From Azospirillaceae bacterium (GTDB taxonomy: Bacteria > Pseudomonadota > Alphaproteobacteria > Azospirillales > Azospirillaceae): a stretch of 64,000 nucleotides of DNA. A program made the translations under genes and the position numbers. Below, one piece after another: positions 17,363 to 27,138 of this stretch. Every line of letters starts with the position of its first letter. The first letter of the stretch is position 1. The DNA lies in assembly GCA_035645145.1 (NCBI GenBank), contig DASQNC010000015.1, positions 124,001 through 188,000 on the forward strand. The letters run 5' to 3'. The notes beneath the pieces are model-generated. The model made no database searches and had not been told where the DNA came from. It saw only the letters and a program-made list of their open reading frames with translations.

Positions 17363-18331
17363 TCAAAGCCCGCCCAGGAAGGCCAGGAGCGCCGCGTTCA
17401 CGTCGGACGGGCGCTCCTGCTGCACCCAGTGGCCAGCGCCCTCGATGAGGTGGACGCCGCGCAGGTCCGAGCAGGATTGCGGTAGGCGCGTCGCCGCGTC
17501 CTTGAAGCCGGGTATCCCCAATACGGGGTCGCGGGTTCCCGCAATGAACAGGGCCGGCACACGGACCTTCGCCCCGGCCCAGGGGGCCAGCAACTCGTTG
17601 TTCCGATCCAGGTTCCGGTACCAGTTGAGCCCGCCGCGGAAGCCGCTCTTGCGGTGCCGGGCGGCGTAGAAGGCGACATCCGCCTCGGTGAGCCAGCCGG
17701 GCAGCCGATCGGGGCCAGGCATGGTTTCGATCAGGGTGCCGCCCGGCCCGACCATCCCCCGCCAGCCCGCCTCGTTGTCGCCGGACAGGGCATACAGGAT
17801 CCGCCGCATCGCCTCGCCGGGATCGCGATCGAACTGTGCCTCCACGCCCGGTGTCTGGAAATGGACCATGTAGAAGCCGTCCAGACCCCGGCGCCGCATG
17901 ACCTCGACGATCGAAACGGGATCGGCTTGCGACGGGCTGCGTGGCCTGTAGGGCACGCTGAGGCCGGCGACCGCGGTGAACCGGTCCGGCCGCATGAGCG
18001 TGCCGTTCCAGGCGACCGGGGCACCCCAGTCGTGGCCGACCACGACAGCCGTCTCGATGCCAAGCGCATCGAGCAGGCCGACCATGTCGCCGACGAGGTG
18101 GAGGAGGGTGAAGGCGGCCGGATCGGCGGGGCTGTCGCTATCGCCGTAGCCGCGCATGTCGGGGGCGATGGCCCGGTAGCCGGCCGCCGCCAGGGCGGTC
18201 ATCTGGTGCCGCCAGGAATAATGGCTTTCCGGCCAACCGTGGCAGAGCAGGACAGCGGGACCGCTGCCCAGCTCTGCCACATGCAGGCGGATGCCGTTGG
18301 CTTGGACGAGTCGTTCCGTGGGCTGGGTCAA
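17363..18331 (-). CDS. Epoxide-hydrolase-like alpha/beta hydrolase
   Basis: This 322-aa protein has the oxyanion motif HGWPESHYSWR, the nucleophile elbow GHDWGAPVAW with Asp as nucleophile, and the C-terminal His in IEGAGHWVQQERP. An Asp nucleophile places it with epoxide hydrolases and haloalkane dehalogenases; HGWPES and the cap sequence favour epoxide hydrolase. It lies 43 bp downstream of rne on the same strand and may share its transcript. Confidence 0.87.
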   Translation of the reverse strand: MTQPTERLVQANGIRLHVAELGSGPAVLLCHGWPESHYSWRHQMTALAAAGYRAIAPDMRGYGDSDSPADPAAFTLLHLVGDMVGLLDALGIETAVVVGHDWGAPVAWNGTLMRPDRFTAVAGLSVPYRPRSPSQADPVSIVEVMRRRGLDGFYMVHFQTPGVEAQFDRDPGEAMRRILYALSGDNEAGWRGMVGPGGTLIETMPGPDRLPGWLTEADVAFYAARHRKSGFRGGLNWYRNLDRNNELLAPWAGAKVRVPALFIAGTRDPVLGIPGFKDAATRLPQSCSDLRGVHLIEGAGHWVQQERPSDVNAALLAFLGGL

Positions 18332-18374
18332 GAAAGGTCTCCCCGCCGCCGTTGCACGGTACGGGGAGAGCCTA

Positions 18375-21269
18375 TCAGCCCATCAGACGGTTCCACCAGC
18401 CGCGCTTCGGCTTTTCCGGCGGACGGTTGACGTTGACCGCGGGGCCTTCGGCCGCCGCAGCTTCGGTGGCAGGGGCCTCGGCAGGTGCCGCGGCCCCGGT
18501 CGCCGGCTGCGCCTTGTCCGACCGAGCGGCGGATAGCGCCGGGGTCGGCTCGGCCGGAGCGACCGCAACGGGTTCGGCCAACGGCGGCTCGGCCGCAGCC
18601 GGCGCCGCGTCGGGCGTCTCCGCATTGGCGGGCTCCGCCTCGGCGGCCGCCTTGCGCTTGCGCGGGGTGCTCGTCCGCTTGCGCTTGGGGGCGGCTTCCG
18701 GAGCGGCTGCTTCCGACGGTGCCGGCTCGGCGGCCGCCGGTGCGTCCGCGGTCACGGCGTCCGGCGCCGTCTCGGCCGTGGCGGTCTTGCGCTTGCGGGT
18801 GCTCGTCCGCTTGCGCTTGGCCGGCGCCTCTTCGGCTGCACCGGCCTGCGGGGCCTCGGGAAGCGCCACGGCGGGTTCGGCTGCCGGGGCGTCCAACCCG
18901 CTCAGATCGAGCAGATCGTCGACATGGGCCACCTCGACCGGCCCCGACAGAGGCGGAAGCGGCGGGATGCGCACGGGGGGCGGGACCACGACCGCGTCGT
19001 CGGTGGCCTCGTCGTCCTGTGCGGTCTCGGCCACTGCGGGTTCACCGCCCTCGCGGTCGCGACGGCGACGACGCCCACCGCGCTTGCCACGCCGACGGCG
19101 GCGCTGCTCCTCGCCCTCCTTGGCCTGGGCGTCGATGTCGCCTTCTTCCCGGCTGGCGTCCTGGCCGCCATCCTGGACTTCGTCCTCCTCCGGCTCGCCG
19201 GCTTCGGCGCCGTCCTCGGGCGCGCCCAGCACCGCGAACGTGTCCGGTCGGTTGTCGGCGGGGCCGTCACCGCGCCGCCGCCGACGACGGCGGCGACGCT
19301 TGCGCCGCCGTTCGTCCTCGCCGTTCGCGTCGGCACCGACCAACTCCTCGGTCTCGGCGGCCTCGTCCTCGGTTGCGTCCTGCTCCTCGTCCTCGATGAC
19401 CTGGACGGGCTCCTGGGTCGGACGTTCCGCCAGGGCGGCGATTTCCTCCGGGGTTTTGGACCGGATGCGGTCGAGCCGGTAGACCGGCGGCACCATCTCC
19501 CCGTCCGCCGTGACCAGCACGCGGAAGGCGTAGCGCCGCTCCAGGTCCGCCAGGGCAGGGCGGAGCTGGTTCAGGATGTAGAGCGCGACGGCCGTCGGGA
19601 CCGTGACCGAGATTTCGGCCGAGCGGCGGCGGATGCCTTCCTCCTGCACCGCCCGCAGCACTTCCATGGCCGCGGACTCCGTGGACCGGACGAGGCCCAG
19701 GCCCTGGCACTGCGCGCACCGCTCGAAGTGGGTTTCGACCAGCGAGGGGCGCAGGCGCTGGCGCGACAGCTCGAGCAGGCCGAAGGGCGAGATGCGTCCG
19801 ATCTGGATGCGCGCCCGGTCCGCCTTCATCGCCTCCTTGAGCTTGCGCTCGACGGCCGCGTTGTTGCGGCTGTCCTCCATGTCGATGAAGTCGATGACGA
19901 TCAGCCCGGCCATGTCGCGCAGGCGGAGCTGCCGGGCGACCTCCTCGGCGGCCTCCAGGTTGGTCTTGGTCGCCGTCTCCTCGATGTTGCGCTCGCGCGT
20001 GGCGCGGCCCGAGTTGACGTCGATGGCGACCAGGGCTTCCGTCTGGTTGATGACGATGTAGCCGCCGGACTTCAGCTGAACGACCGGGTTGTGAATCGCG
20101 TCGATCTGCGATTCCACCTGATGGCGCATGAACAGCGGGATGAAATCATCCCGGTACGGCTGGACCTTTTTGGCATGCGACGGCATCAGCATGCGCATCT
20201 GGTCCTTGGCGACCCGGTAGCCCTCTTCGCCCTCGACCCAGATTTCGTCCACGTCGCGGCCGTACAGGTCGCGGATCGACCGCTTGATGAGGTCGCCTTC
20301 CTCGTGGATCAGCGCCGGCGCGGTCGCGGCCAGGGTGCGCTCGCGGATGGAGTCCCACAGGCGCAGCAGGTAGTCCAGATCGCGCTTGATCTCCTGCTTG
20401 GTCCGCTCCATGCCGGCGGTGCGCAGGATGACGCTCATGCCTTCCGGCAGGTCCAGATCGTCCAGCAGCTCCTTCAGCCGCTTGCGGTCCTGCTGGTTGG
20501 TGATCTTCCGGCTGACGCCGCCGCCGCGCGGCGTGTTCGGCATCAGCACGCAGTAGCGGCCGGCCAGCGACAGATAGGTCGTCAGCGCCGCGCCCTTGTT
20601 GCCGCGCTCTTCCTTGGTGACCTGCACCAGCATGATCTGCCGGCGCTTGATCACTTCCTGGATCTTGTAGTTGCGGTAGGAGCGGTGGCGCCGCTGGCGG
20701 GCCTCCTCCACCTCGTCGCCGCCGACCTGCTCGACACCCTCGCCGGCCTCGGCACCCGATGCCTCGACCTGTTCGACCAGGCCGTTGCCGTTGTCGGTGG
20801 CGGACCCGTCCTCGTCCGCATACGCGGGCGGCAGGATCTCGCCGTCCAGGGCCGCGTTGCGGTCGGCGTTGGCCCGATCGGCACCGCCGTTGAACCCATT
20901 CCCGGCGTTGCCGTTGTCCTCTTCGTCCGCAAATTCGTCGGCCGCGGAGATGTCCGTCTCCCGCGGTTCCGGCAGCTCGCTGACGCTTTGTTCGTCGGCG
21001 TCCAGCGCTTCGCGGTCGGCGACCGGAATGCGGTAGTAGTCCGGGTGGATTTCCGAAAAGGCCAGGAACCCGTGCCGGTTGCCGCCGTATTCCACGAACG
21101 CGGCCTGCAACGAGGGTTCCACCCGCGTCACTCTCGCCAGATAAATGTTGCCCTTGATCGGGCGTCGGCTGGCGATTTCGAAATCGAGCTCTTCGAGCTT
21201 GTTACCGTTGACAACGACCACCCGCGTCTCTTCGGGATGGGTCGCATCGATCAGCATGCGCTTAGCCAT
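18375..21269 (-). CDS. rne: Ribonuclease E
   Basis: This 964-aa endoribonuclease E/G starts MAKRMLIDATHPEETRVVVV, the typical alphaproteobacterial N-terminus; GGGGAG precedes the ATG. The S1 RNA-binding domain is split by an acidic Asp/Glu/Asn-rich insert of about 110 residues (from about 85 to 195). The catalytic DNase-I-like domain carries IDVNSGRATRERNIEETATK and DFIDMED, and the zinc link is CAQCQGLG. The C-terminal third is a disordered scaffold with Arg-rich blocks (RRRKRRRRRRRRRGD; RRRRRGKRGGRRRRRDRE) and two KRKRTST repeats. RNase E organises the degradosome and processes rRNA and tRNA. Confidence 0.96.
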   Translation of the reverse strand: MAKRMLIDATHPEETRVVVVNGNKLEELDFEIASRRPIKGNIYLARVTRVEPSLQAAFVEYGGNRHGFLAFSEIHPDYYRIPVADREALDADEQSVSELPEPRETDISAADEFADEEDNGNAGNGFNGGADRANADRNAALDGEILPPAYADEDGSATDNGNGLVEQVEASGAEAGEGVEQVGGDEVEEARQRRHRSYRNYKIQEVIKRRQIMLVQVTKEERGNKGAALTTYLSLAGRYCVLMPNTPRGGGVSRKITNQQDRKRLKELLDDLDLPEGMSVILRTAGMERTKQEIKRDLDYLLRLWDSIRERTLAATAPALIHEEGDLIKRSIRDLYGRDVDEIWVEGEEGYRVAKDQMRMLMPSHAKKVQPYRDDFIPLFMRHQVESQIDAIHNPVVQLKSGGYIVINQTEALVAIDVNSGRATRERNIEETATKTNLEAAEEVARQLRLRDMAGLIVIDFIDMEDSRNNAAVERKLKEAMKADRARIQIGRISPFGLLELSRQRLRPSLVETHFERCAQCQGLGLVRSTESAAMEVLRAVQEEGIRRRSAEISVTVPTAVALYILNQLRPALADLERRYAFRVLVTADGEMVPPVYRLDRIRSKTPEEIAALAERPTQEPVQVIEDEEQDATEDEAAETEELVGADANGEDERRRKRRRRRRRRRGDGPADNRPDTFAVLGAPEDGAEAGEPEEDEVQDGGQDASREEGDIDAQAKEGEEQRRRRRGKRGGRRRRRDREGGEPAVAETAQDDEATDDAVVVPPPVRIPPLPPLSGPVEVAHVDDLLDLSGLDAPAAEPAVALPEAPQAGAAEEAPAKRKRTSTRKRKTATAETAPDAVTADAPAAAEPAPSEAAAPEAAPKRKRTSTPRKRKAAAEAEPANAETPDAAPAAAEPPLAEPVAVAPAEPTPALSAARSDKAQPATGAAAPAEAPATEAAAAEGPAVNVNRPPEKPKRGWWNRLMG

Positions 21270-21796
21270 GCATCTCCCCAAGGTGCACCGAACCGCCCGC
21301 GCGACCTACGGGCGACGGCGCATCCCTTATGTGGCGAAGCATCGGATTCCAGCCGAGCGGCCCGTCGAACGGCGCTTACGCGAGCTGCCAGGACGGCTTG
21401 GCTATACGGTATCCGGGCTCCGGGCCCGCTGGGTCCGAAGCCTGCTTCGAGGTTTCGCCTTCCTCCGCGCAATCCAAAGAGCGCAACGCGGCCGGCAGGC
21501 CTGCGTGGATGTCCTCATTGAGAGGGCGGCCCGGATGCCGGTCGCGACAGCGCCGAACCTTGGTCGTTCCGGCGGACTTGGTGTGTCGCGGGCGCAGGAT
21601 AGTCGCCCACGGTCCCATCCACAATGGTGGATAGCGACGGGGGTGGAATTGAATGCCGCCGCGGAAGGCGCATATCGACGCAGCCGCGGCGCCACCGTCG
21701 GCCGTGGATCGGCCTATGTCTTACCTTTTTCATTGAGGCGGTTGATTCCCAAGACGTATACCGGTTGGTAGATTCGGCTGCATCTGGTCCGTCGGG
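21270..21796. other. 527-bp divergent intergenic region, rne leader and amiC promoter
   Basis: No gene is seen here. On the minus strand TTGTGG (21624-21619) and TATCCT (21601-21596) with a 17-bp spacer give a candidate rne promoter, implying a 5' leader of about 320 nt, similar in scale to the leader through which E. coli RNase E limits its own synthesis. On the plus strand TTGAGG (21733-21738) and TATACC (21757-21762) with 18 bp form a candidate amidase promoter. A small palindrome ATCCAC-AATG-GTGGAT lies at 21617-21632 across the rne -35 region. Confidence 0.5.
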
Positions 21797-23170
21797 ATGC
21801 GCTTGCGCGCGATCGTCCTCGCCCTGTTCCTGCTGGCGGCCCCCTTCGCGGCGGGACCGTCCCTCGCGGCTGGATCCGAGCCCGGCAGGCCGTCGGTTCT
21901 CGATGCGCGTGTCGGCGTTCATGCCGAGCGCACCCGCTTCGTGATGGAGCTGTCGGACGCGACGGAGTTCCGCATCGCGCTGCATTCGGACCCGTACCGC
22001 ATCGTCATCGAGTCGGCCGCCGGGGCCTGGGCCGACGCGAACGGCGAGCCCGGCCGCGGCCTGGTGGCCCGCATCCGCGGCGGGGGCGCGGAGGGTGGGG
22101 GCAACCCGGTGGTCCTCGACCTGTCCGGGCCGGTGCGGATCGCACAGGCTTTCGTTATTCCGCCGCGCGACGGCCGCCAGCACCGGCTGGTCATCGACCT
22201 GGAGGCGGCGGCACCCGGCGCCTTTGCGGCCGAGCAGCGGCGCCTTGGTTCCGGCCGTCCGGTGCCCGACGCCCCGTCCGGGCCCGCGCAAAGGGCGGCG
22301 CCCGTTCAGCCGGCCGTGGTCCAAACGGCCCCGTCCCCGTTCCAGGCCCCTCCGATCCAATCCCCCGCCCAGGCGCAGGACCAGACCACACCCGTCGTCG
22401 CGCGGCCGGCGTCGCCGCCGGGCGATGCGGTCCGCGGCACGGCGCCCGTTCCCCGGTCGAACCCGGGCCGGACGTCGCGGCGGACGGTGGTCCTCGATCC
22501 CGGGCACGGTGGCGAGGATCCCGGCGCGATCGCCGTCACGGGCATGTACGAGAAGGATCTGACCCTCAAGGTCGCCCGCGCGCTTGCCGCCCGGCTGGAG
22601 GCGACCGGCCGCTACCGCGTCGTCCTGACCCGCGACCGGGATGTGTTCGTGCGCCTGCGCGACCGTGTCGCCATTGCACGGGACGCGGGCGCCGACCTGT
22701 TCTTATCGCTGCACGCCGATTCCATCGACCAGTCCGACATGCGCGGCATGTCGATCTACACCCTCTCGCAGCAGGCGTCCGACCGCGAGGCCGCGATGAT
22801 GGCCGCCCGCGAGAACCGGGCGGACGCCGTGGCCGGGCTCAAGCTCGCCGATGCCGGCGACGAGGTGGCCGGCGTTCTCATGGCGCTTGCGCAGCGCCAC
22901 ACCCTCAACCAGTCGCGGCGCTTCGCCAACCTGCTGGTCGACCATCTCGGACGGGACTTCCAGCTCGTCCCGCGGCCGCACCGGTCCGCCGGCTTCGCCG
23001 TCCTGACCGCGCCCGACGTCCCGGCGGTGCTGGTGGAAATGGGCTACCTCTCGAGCCAGCAGGACGCCAAGCTGCTCGCGTCGGGCGCGCACCAGGAAAG
23101 GGTCGCCAAGGCGCTCGCCGGTGCCGTGGACGGGTTCTTCTCCCGCCCGGCGCTCACCCGCCGGCCCTAG
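21797..23170 (+). CDS. amiC: N-acetylmuramoyl-L-alanine amidase with AMIN domain
   Basis: This 457-aa protein has a signal peptide (IVLALFLLAAPFAAGPSLAA), an AMIN domain (about 30-150) for septal peptidoglycan targeting, a Pro/Ala/Gln-rich linker, and an Amidase_3 zinc domain from about residue 230: VVLDPGHGGEDPGAI with His and Glu ligands, FLSLHADS, and VLVEMGYLSS with the catalytic Glu. Such amidases split daughter cells by cutting the peptide from the glycan. It stands directly before the PBP1A gene, giving a wall-remodelling pair. Confidence 0.93.
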   Translation: MRLRAIVLALFLLAAPFAAGPSLAAGSEPGRPSVLDARVGVHAERTRFVMELSDATEFRIALHSDPYRIVIESAAGAWADANGEPGRGLVARIRGGGAEGGGNPVVLDLSGPVRIAQAFVIPPRDGRQHRLVIDLEAAAPGAFAAEQRRLGSGRPVPDAPSGPAQRAAPVQPAVVQTAPSPFQAPPIQSPAQAQDQTTPVVARPASPPGDAVRGTAPVPRSNPGRTSRRTVVLDPGHGGEDPGAIAVTGMYEKDLTLKVARALAARLEATGRYRVVLTRDRDVFVRLRDRVAIARDAGADLFLSLHADSIDQSDMRGMSIYTLSQQASDREAAMMAARENRADAVAGLKLADAGDEVAGVLMALAQRHTLNQSRRFANLLVDHLGRDFQLVPRPHRSAGFAVLTAPDVPAVLVEMGYLSSQQDAKLLASGAHQERVAKALAGAVDGFFSRPALTRRP

Positions 23171-23365
23171 CCGCGCCATATTCGAACCCCACATGATGCA
23201 CGTATGACGATCAGGGATCGCGCGGACACGGCGACGTGGCGGGACCCCGTGGGCATATGACGGGGGCATGAGGGGCCATGGCGCCGGCTCTTGCCCCGCC
23301 GCCGTCCGGGGTGCCATTGACACCCCATGCGCGTTGATTGCCGTGCACATTGAGATTCGGTCGAG

Positions 23366-25861
23366 ATGAAGCGCTTCCTCCTCGCCATCCTGTCCCTGTT
23401 CGTCCTGGCCGGCCTCGCCGCCGGAGCGGTTGGCGCCTATGTCCTGGCCCGCGCCAGCCGGGATCTGCCGGAGTACGCCCAGCTCGCCGCCTACGAGCCG
23501 CCGGTGGTGTCCCGCTTCCACGCGGGCGATGGACGCCTTCTGGCCGAATACGCGACGGAGCGGCGGATCTTCGTGCCCATCGACGCCATTCCGAAGCACG
23601 TGGTCCATGCCTTCGTCGCGGCCGAGGACCAGAACTTCTACAAGCACCCCGGCATCGACCCGATGGGCATCGCCCGTGCCGTGGTCGCCAACATCGAGCG
23701 GATCGCCAAGGGGCGCCGCCCCGAGGGCGCTTCGACCATCACCCAGCAGGTGGCGCGCAACTTCCTGCTGAACGACGATCTTTCGATGGAGCGCAAGATC
23801 CGCGAGGCGATCCTCGCCATCCGGATCGAGCAGGTCCTGTCCAAGGACAAGATCCTCGAGCTGTATCTGAACGAGATCTTCCTGGGCCAGCGCAGCTACG
23901 GCGTGGCCGCGGCGGCACTCAACTACTTCAACAAGTCGCTGGACGAGCTGAACATCGCCGAGGTGGCGTATCTCGCGGCCTTGCCGAAGGCGCCCAGCAA
24001 CTACCATCCGGTGCGCCGGTACGACGCCGCGGTGGCGCGGCGGAACTATGTGATCGGGCGCATGCTCGAGGACGGCTACATCACGCCCGAGCAGGCCGAG
24101 GCCGCCCGGACGGCGCCGCTGGCCACGCGACGCCGCGACCCGACGGAGATCGTCGAGAACGCCGAGTACTTCGCCGAAGAGGTGCGCCGCCAGATGCTCG
24201 CCCGCTACGGCGAGGAGACGCTGTACAAGGGCGGCCTGTCCGTGCGCACGACCCTGGACCCGTCGTTGCAGGTGGCCGCGACGCGTGCCCTGCGTGACGG
24301 TCTGATGGCCTACGACCGCCGTCATGGCTACCGTGGGCCGGTTGCGAAGTTGGACGGCATCGACGATTGGGAACAGAAGCTGGCGCAGGTGCCGGCGCCG
24401 GCCGGGTCCGAGGGCTGGCAACTCGCCGCGGTGCTGGACCTGACCGCCCAGGCGGCCGAGATCGGCCTTCGCAACGGCGTGCGCGGCCGCATCCCCCTGT
24501 CCGAACTCCGCTGGGCGCGCAAGGCCCAGGACCACCAGCGTCTGGGCCCGGCGGTGAACCGTCCGCAGGATGTTCTGGCCCGCGGCGATGTGGTGCTGGT
24601 CGAGCCGATCACCCAGGACGAGCGCGGCGCCAAGCTGCCCGAGGGCACGTATGGGCTGCGCCAGATCCCCGAGGTGCAGGGCGGTCTGGTGGCGATGGAC
24701 CCGCACACGGGCCGGGTGCTGGCGATGGTGGGCGGCTTCTCGCCCCAGATTTCCAGCTTCAACCGCGCGACCCAGGCGTGGCGCCAGCCGGGCTCGTCCT
24801 TCAAGCCGTTCGTCTATCTGGCCGCGCTCGACAACGGGTTCACGCCCAGCTCGCTCGTGCTCGATGCCCCCTTCGCCCACGATCCCGGCTTCGGCCAGCC
24901 GATCTGGCGGCCCGAGAACTACACCCAGCGCCACTACGGCCCGACGCCGCTCCGGGTGGGGATGGAGCACTCGCGCAACCTGATGACGGTGCGTCTGGCC
25001 CATGCCATCGGCATGGACAAGGTTGTCGCCTATGCCGCCAAGTTCGGCGTCATGGACCGGATGCAGCCGTTCCTGCCGATGTCGCTGGGCGCCGGCGAGA
25101 CCACCGTGCTGCGCATGACCACCGCCTATTCCATGATCGTCAACGGCGGCAAGCGCATCACCCCGACCCTGATCGACCGCATCCAGGACCGCAACGGCCG
25201 CACCGTGTTCAAGCACGACACGCGGGTCTGCCCGGGATGCCAGGACATCGCCTGGCGCCCCGGAAACGAGCCGCCCATGGTCCCCGACGAGCGGGAGCAG
25301 GTCCAGGATCCGCGCACCGCCTATCAGATGGTCCAAATGCTGGAAGGCGTGGTCCGCCGTGGAACCGCGGCCGCCAGCGTCGGCCGGTTCCTGCCGCGTC
25401 CGCTGGCCGGCAAGACCGGCACCACCAACGACTACAAGGACGCCTGGTTCGTCGGCTTCTCGCCCGACCTCGCGGTCGGCCTCTACATCGGCTACGACCA
25501 GCCCAAGGAGATGGGCCGTGACGAGACGGGCGGCGGCCTGGCGGCACCGGTGTTCAAGGACTTCATGACCGTCGCGCTCAAGGATGCGCCGGTGATCCCG
25601 TTCCGGGTGCCGAGCGGCGTGCGCATGGTGCGGGTGGATCCGCAGACCGGCGAGCCCGCGCCGCCCACGCTGCGCAATTCGATCTGGGACGCGTTCCTGC
25701 CCGGAACCGAACCCAATGCCGAAACCCCGGTCCTCGACGGCAGCGCCGACGGCATGGCATGGCTGCGCCCCGGCGGGGCCGGGTCCGGCCGGGCGCCCGC
25801 CAACGGTGGCCAGGGTCCGGCCGCCGAGCCGGCGGTCACCGGGACGGGCGGCCTCTACTGA
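23366..25861 (+). CDS. mrcA: Penicillin-binding protein 1A
   Basis: This 831-aa bifunctional synthase has an N-terminal membrane helix (LAILSLFVLAGLAAGAVGAY), a GT51 glycosyltransferase domain with the catalytic Glu in VAAEDQNFYKHPGID and GASTITQQVARN, and a transpeptidase domain with SxxK as SSFK (QPGSSFKPFVYLAAL), SRN and KTGTT. An OB-like insert between the domains (about 330-440) is typical of PBP1A. It polymerises and cross-links peptidoglycan. It follows the amidase gene after a 195-bp gap in which no other gene is seen. Confidence 0.96.
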   Translation: MKRFLLAILSLFVLAGLAAGAVGAYVLARASRDLPEYAQLAAYEPPVVSRFHAGDGRLLAEYATERRIFVPIDAIPKHVVHAFVAAEDQNFYKHPGIDPMGIARAVVANIERIAKGRRPEGASTITQQVARNFLLNDDLSMERKIREAILAIRIEQVLSKDKILELYLNEIFLGQRSYGVAAAALNYFNKSLDELNIAEVAYLAALPKAPSNYHPVRRYDAAVARRNYVIGRMLEDGYITPEQAEAARTAPLATRRRDPTEIVENAEYFAEEVRRQMLARYGEETLYKGGLSVRTTLDPSLQVAATRALRDGLMAYDRRHGYRGPVAKLDGIDDWEQKLAQVPAPAGSEGWQLAAVLDLTAQAAEIGLRNGVRGRIPLSELRWARKAQDHQRLGPAVNRPQDVLARGDVVLVEPITQDERGAKLPEGTYGLRQIPEVQGGLVAMDPHTGRVLAMVGGFSPQISSFNRATQAWRQPGSSFKPFVYLAALDNGFTPSSLVLDAPFAHDPGFGQPIWRPENYTQRHYGPTPLRVGMEHSRNLMTVRLAHAIGMDKVVAYAAKFGVMDRMQPFLPMSLGAGETTVLRMTTAYSMIVNGGKRITPTLIDRIQDRNGRTVFKHDTRVCPGCQDIAWRPGNEPPMVPDEREQVQDPRTAYQMVQMLEGVVRRGTAAASVGRFLPRPLAGKTGTTNDYKDAWFVGFSPDLAVGLYIGYDQPKEMGRDETGGGLAAPVFKDFMTVALKDAPVIPFRVPSGVRMVRVDPQTGEPAPPTLRNSIWDAFLPGTEPNAETPVLDGSADGMAWLRPGGAGSGRAPANGGQGPAAEPAVTGTGGLY

Positions 25862-25964
25862 CGGGAACGGGGCCGCCGTCAGCCGTCTTTATTCGCGCGG
25901 TCAGGCACGCTATCTACGCGTCCTGATCCTTTGACGAGACCCCTAGCGACGAGGAGGCCGCCCC

Positions 25965-27090
25965 ATGCGCGCCGAGATCGAAGCGGTTGCAAGCGACATT
26001 CGCAAGTCGCTGGCACTGCTGAGGAGGCATCTTTGACTGGGACAACGCACTGCGTCGTCTCGACGAGCTGAACGCGCTCTCCGAGGATCCCAAGCTTTGG
26101 GACGACCCGCAGCGGGCCCAGGGCCTGATGCGCGAGCGCACCCAGCTCGATGCCAAAATCAGCGGCTTCCGCGCCTTGGAAAAGGACCTCAACGACACGA
26201 TCGAACTGATCGAGTTGGCCGAGGCCGACGGCGACGAGTCGATGGTCGCCGACGCCCAGGCGAACCTTGAGGCCATCCGCATCAAGTCGTCCCAGCTCGA
26301 ACTGGAAAGCCTGCTGTCGGGCGAGGCCGACGCCAACGACTGCTTCCTCGAGGTGAACGCCGGCGCCGGCGGCACCGAGGCGCAGGACTGGTGCGAGATG
26401 CTGCTGCGCATGTACGTCCGTTGGGCCGAAGCGCACGGCTACAAGGTCGAATACCTGGAGGAGAGCCCCGGCGAAGAGGCGGGGATCAAATCGGCGACGG
26501 TCCAGATCAAGGGCCACAACGCCTATGGCTGGCTGAAGACCGAAGCCGGCGTGCATCGGCTGGTGCGGATCAGCCCGTACGACAGCCAGGCCCGCCGCCA
26601 CACGAGCTTTTCCAGCGTGTCCGTCAGCCCGGTGATCGACGACAAGATCGACGTCGAGATCGTGGACAAGGACCTGCGCATCGACACCTACCGGTCGTCG
26701 GGTGCGGGCGGCCAGCACGTCAACAAGACGGACTCGGCCATCCGCATCACCCACCTGCCGACCGGCATCGTGGTCGCCTGCCAGCAGGAGCGCAGCCAGC
26801 ACAAGAACCGTGCCAAGGCGTTCGACATGCTCCGCGCGCGCCTGTACGAGCTGGAACTGAAGAAGCGCGAGGACGCCGCGGCGGCGCTGGAGGCCCAGAA
26901 GACCGACATCGCCTGGGGCCACCAGATCCGCTCGTACGTCCTGCAGCCCTACCAGATGGTCAAGGATCTGCGCACCAGCGTGGAAACCTCGGACACCCAG
27001 GGCGTGCTGAACGGCGACATCGACCGCTTCCTGCAGGCGGCGTTGGCGTCGAAGATCCAGGGGCAGGCGGAGACCGCCGGAGTCCAGTAA
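25965..27090 (+). CDS. prfB: Peptide chain release factor 2, programmed +1 frameshift
   Basis: The gene reads ATG at 25965 for 23 codons to an in-frame TGA (26034-26036), then continues in the +1 frame from 26035, giving 374 aa. The shift site is the classical RF2 one: a Shine-Dalgarno-like AGGAGG, three bases, then CTT TGA C. GAGGAGG also precedes the ATG. The catalytic GGQ lies in [20 protein letters not shown]. The stop-codon-reading tripeptide is SPY ([13 protein letters not shown]) instead of E. coli SPF. The protein releases nascent chains at UGA and UAA, and the frameshift makes its synthesis self-limiting. A simple frame search finds only the part from 26128. Confidence 0.96.
26022..26037 (+). 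promoter_or_regulatory. prfB recoding site (SD-like AGGAGG + CTT TGA C)
   Basis: AGGAGG (26022-26027... spaced by CAT) precedes CTT (26031-26033) and the in-frame TGA at 26034-26036 with the same geometry as in E. coli prfB. When RF2 is scarce the ribosome pauses at UGA and slips +1, with help from the internal Shine-Dalgarno-like sequence pairing to 16S rRNA. Confidence 0.93.
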
Positions 27091-27099
27091 GGGAAATCA

Positions 27100-27133
27100 C
27101 ACACGGGTCCCTGCGAAGGCGGGGATCCGTGTG
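27100..27133. repeat. REP-like hairpin between prfB and DUF455 gene
   Basis: Two 15-nt arms (27100-27114 and 27119-27133) pair with two mismatches around a GAAG loop. It lies between convergent genes, where it may act as a terminator in both directions. The core (GTCCCTGCGAAGGCGGGGAT) looks like a dispersed palindromic repeat common between alphaproteobacterial genes; only one copy was noticed in this window. Confidence 0.5.
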
Positions 27134-27138
27134 GCCCC

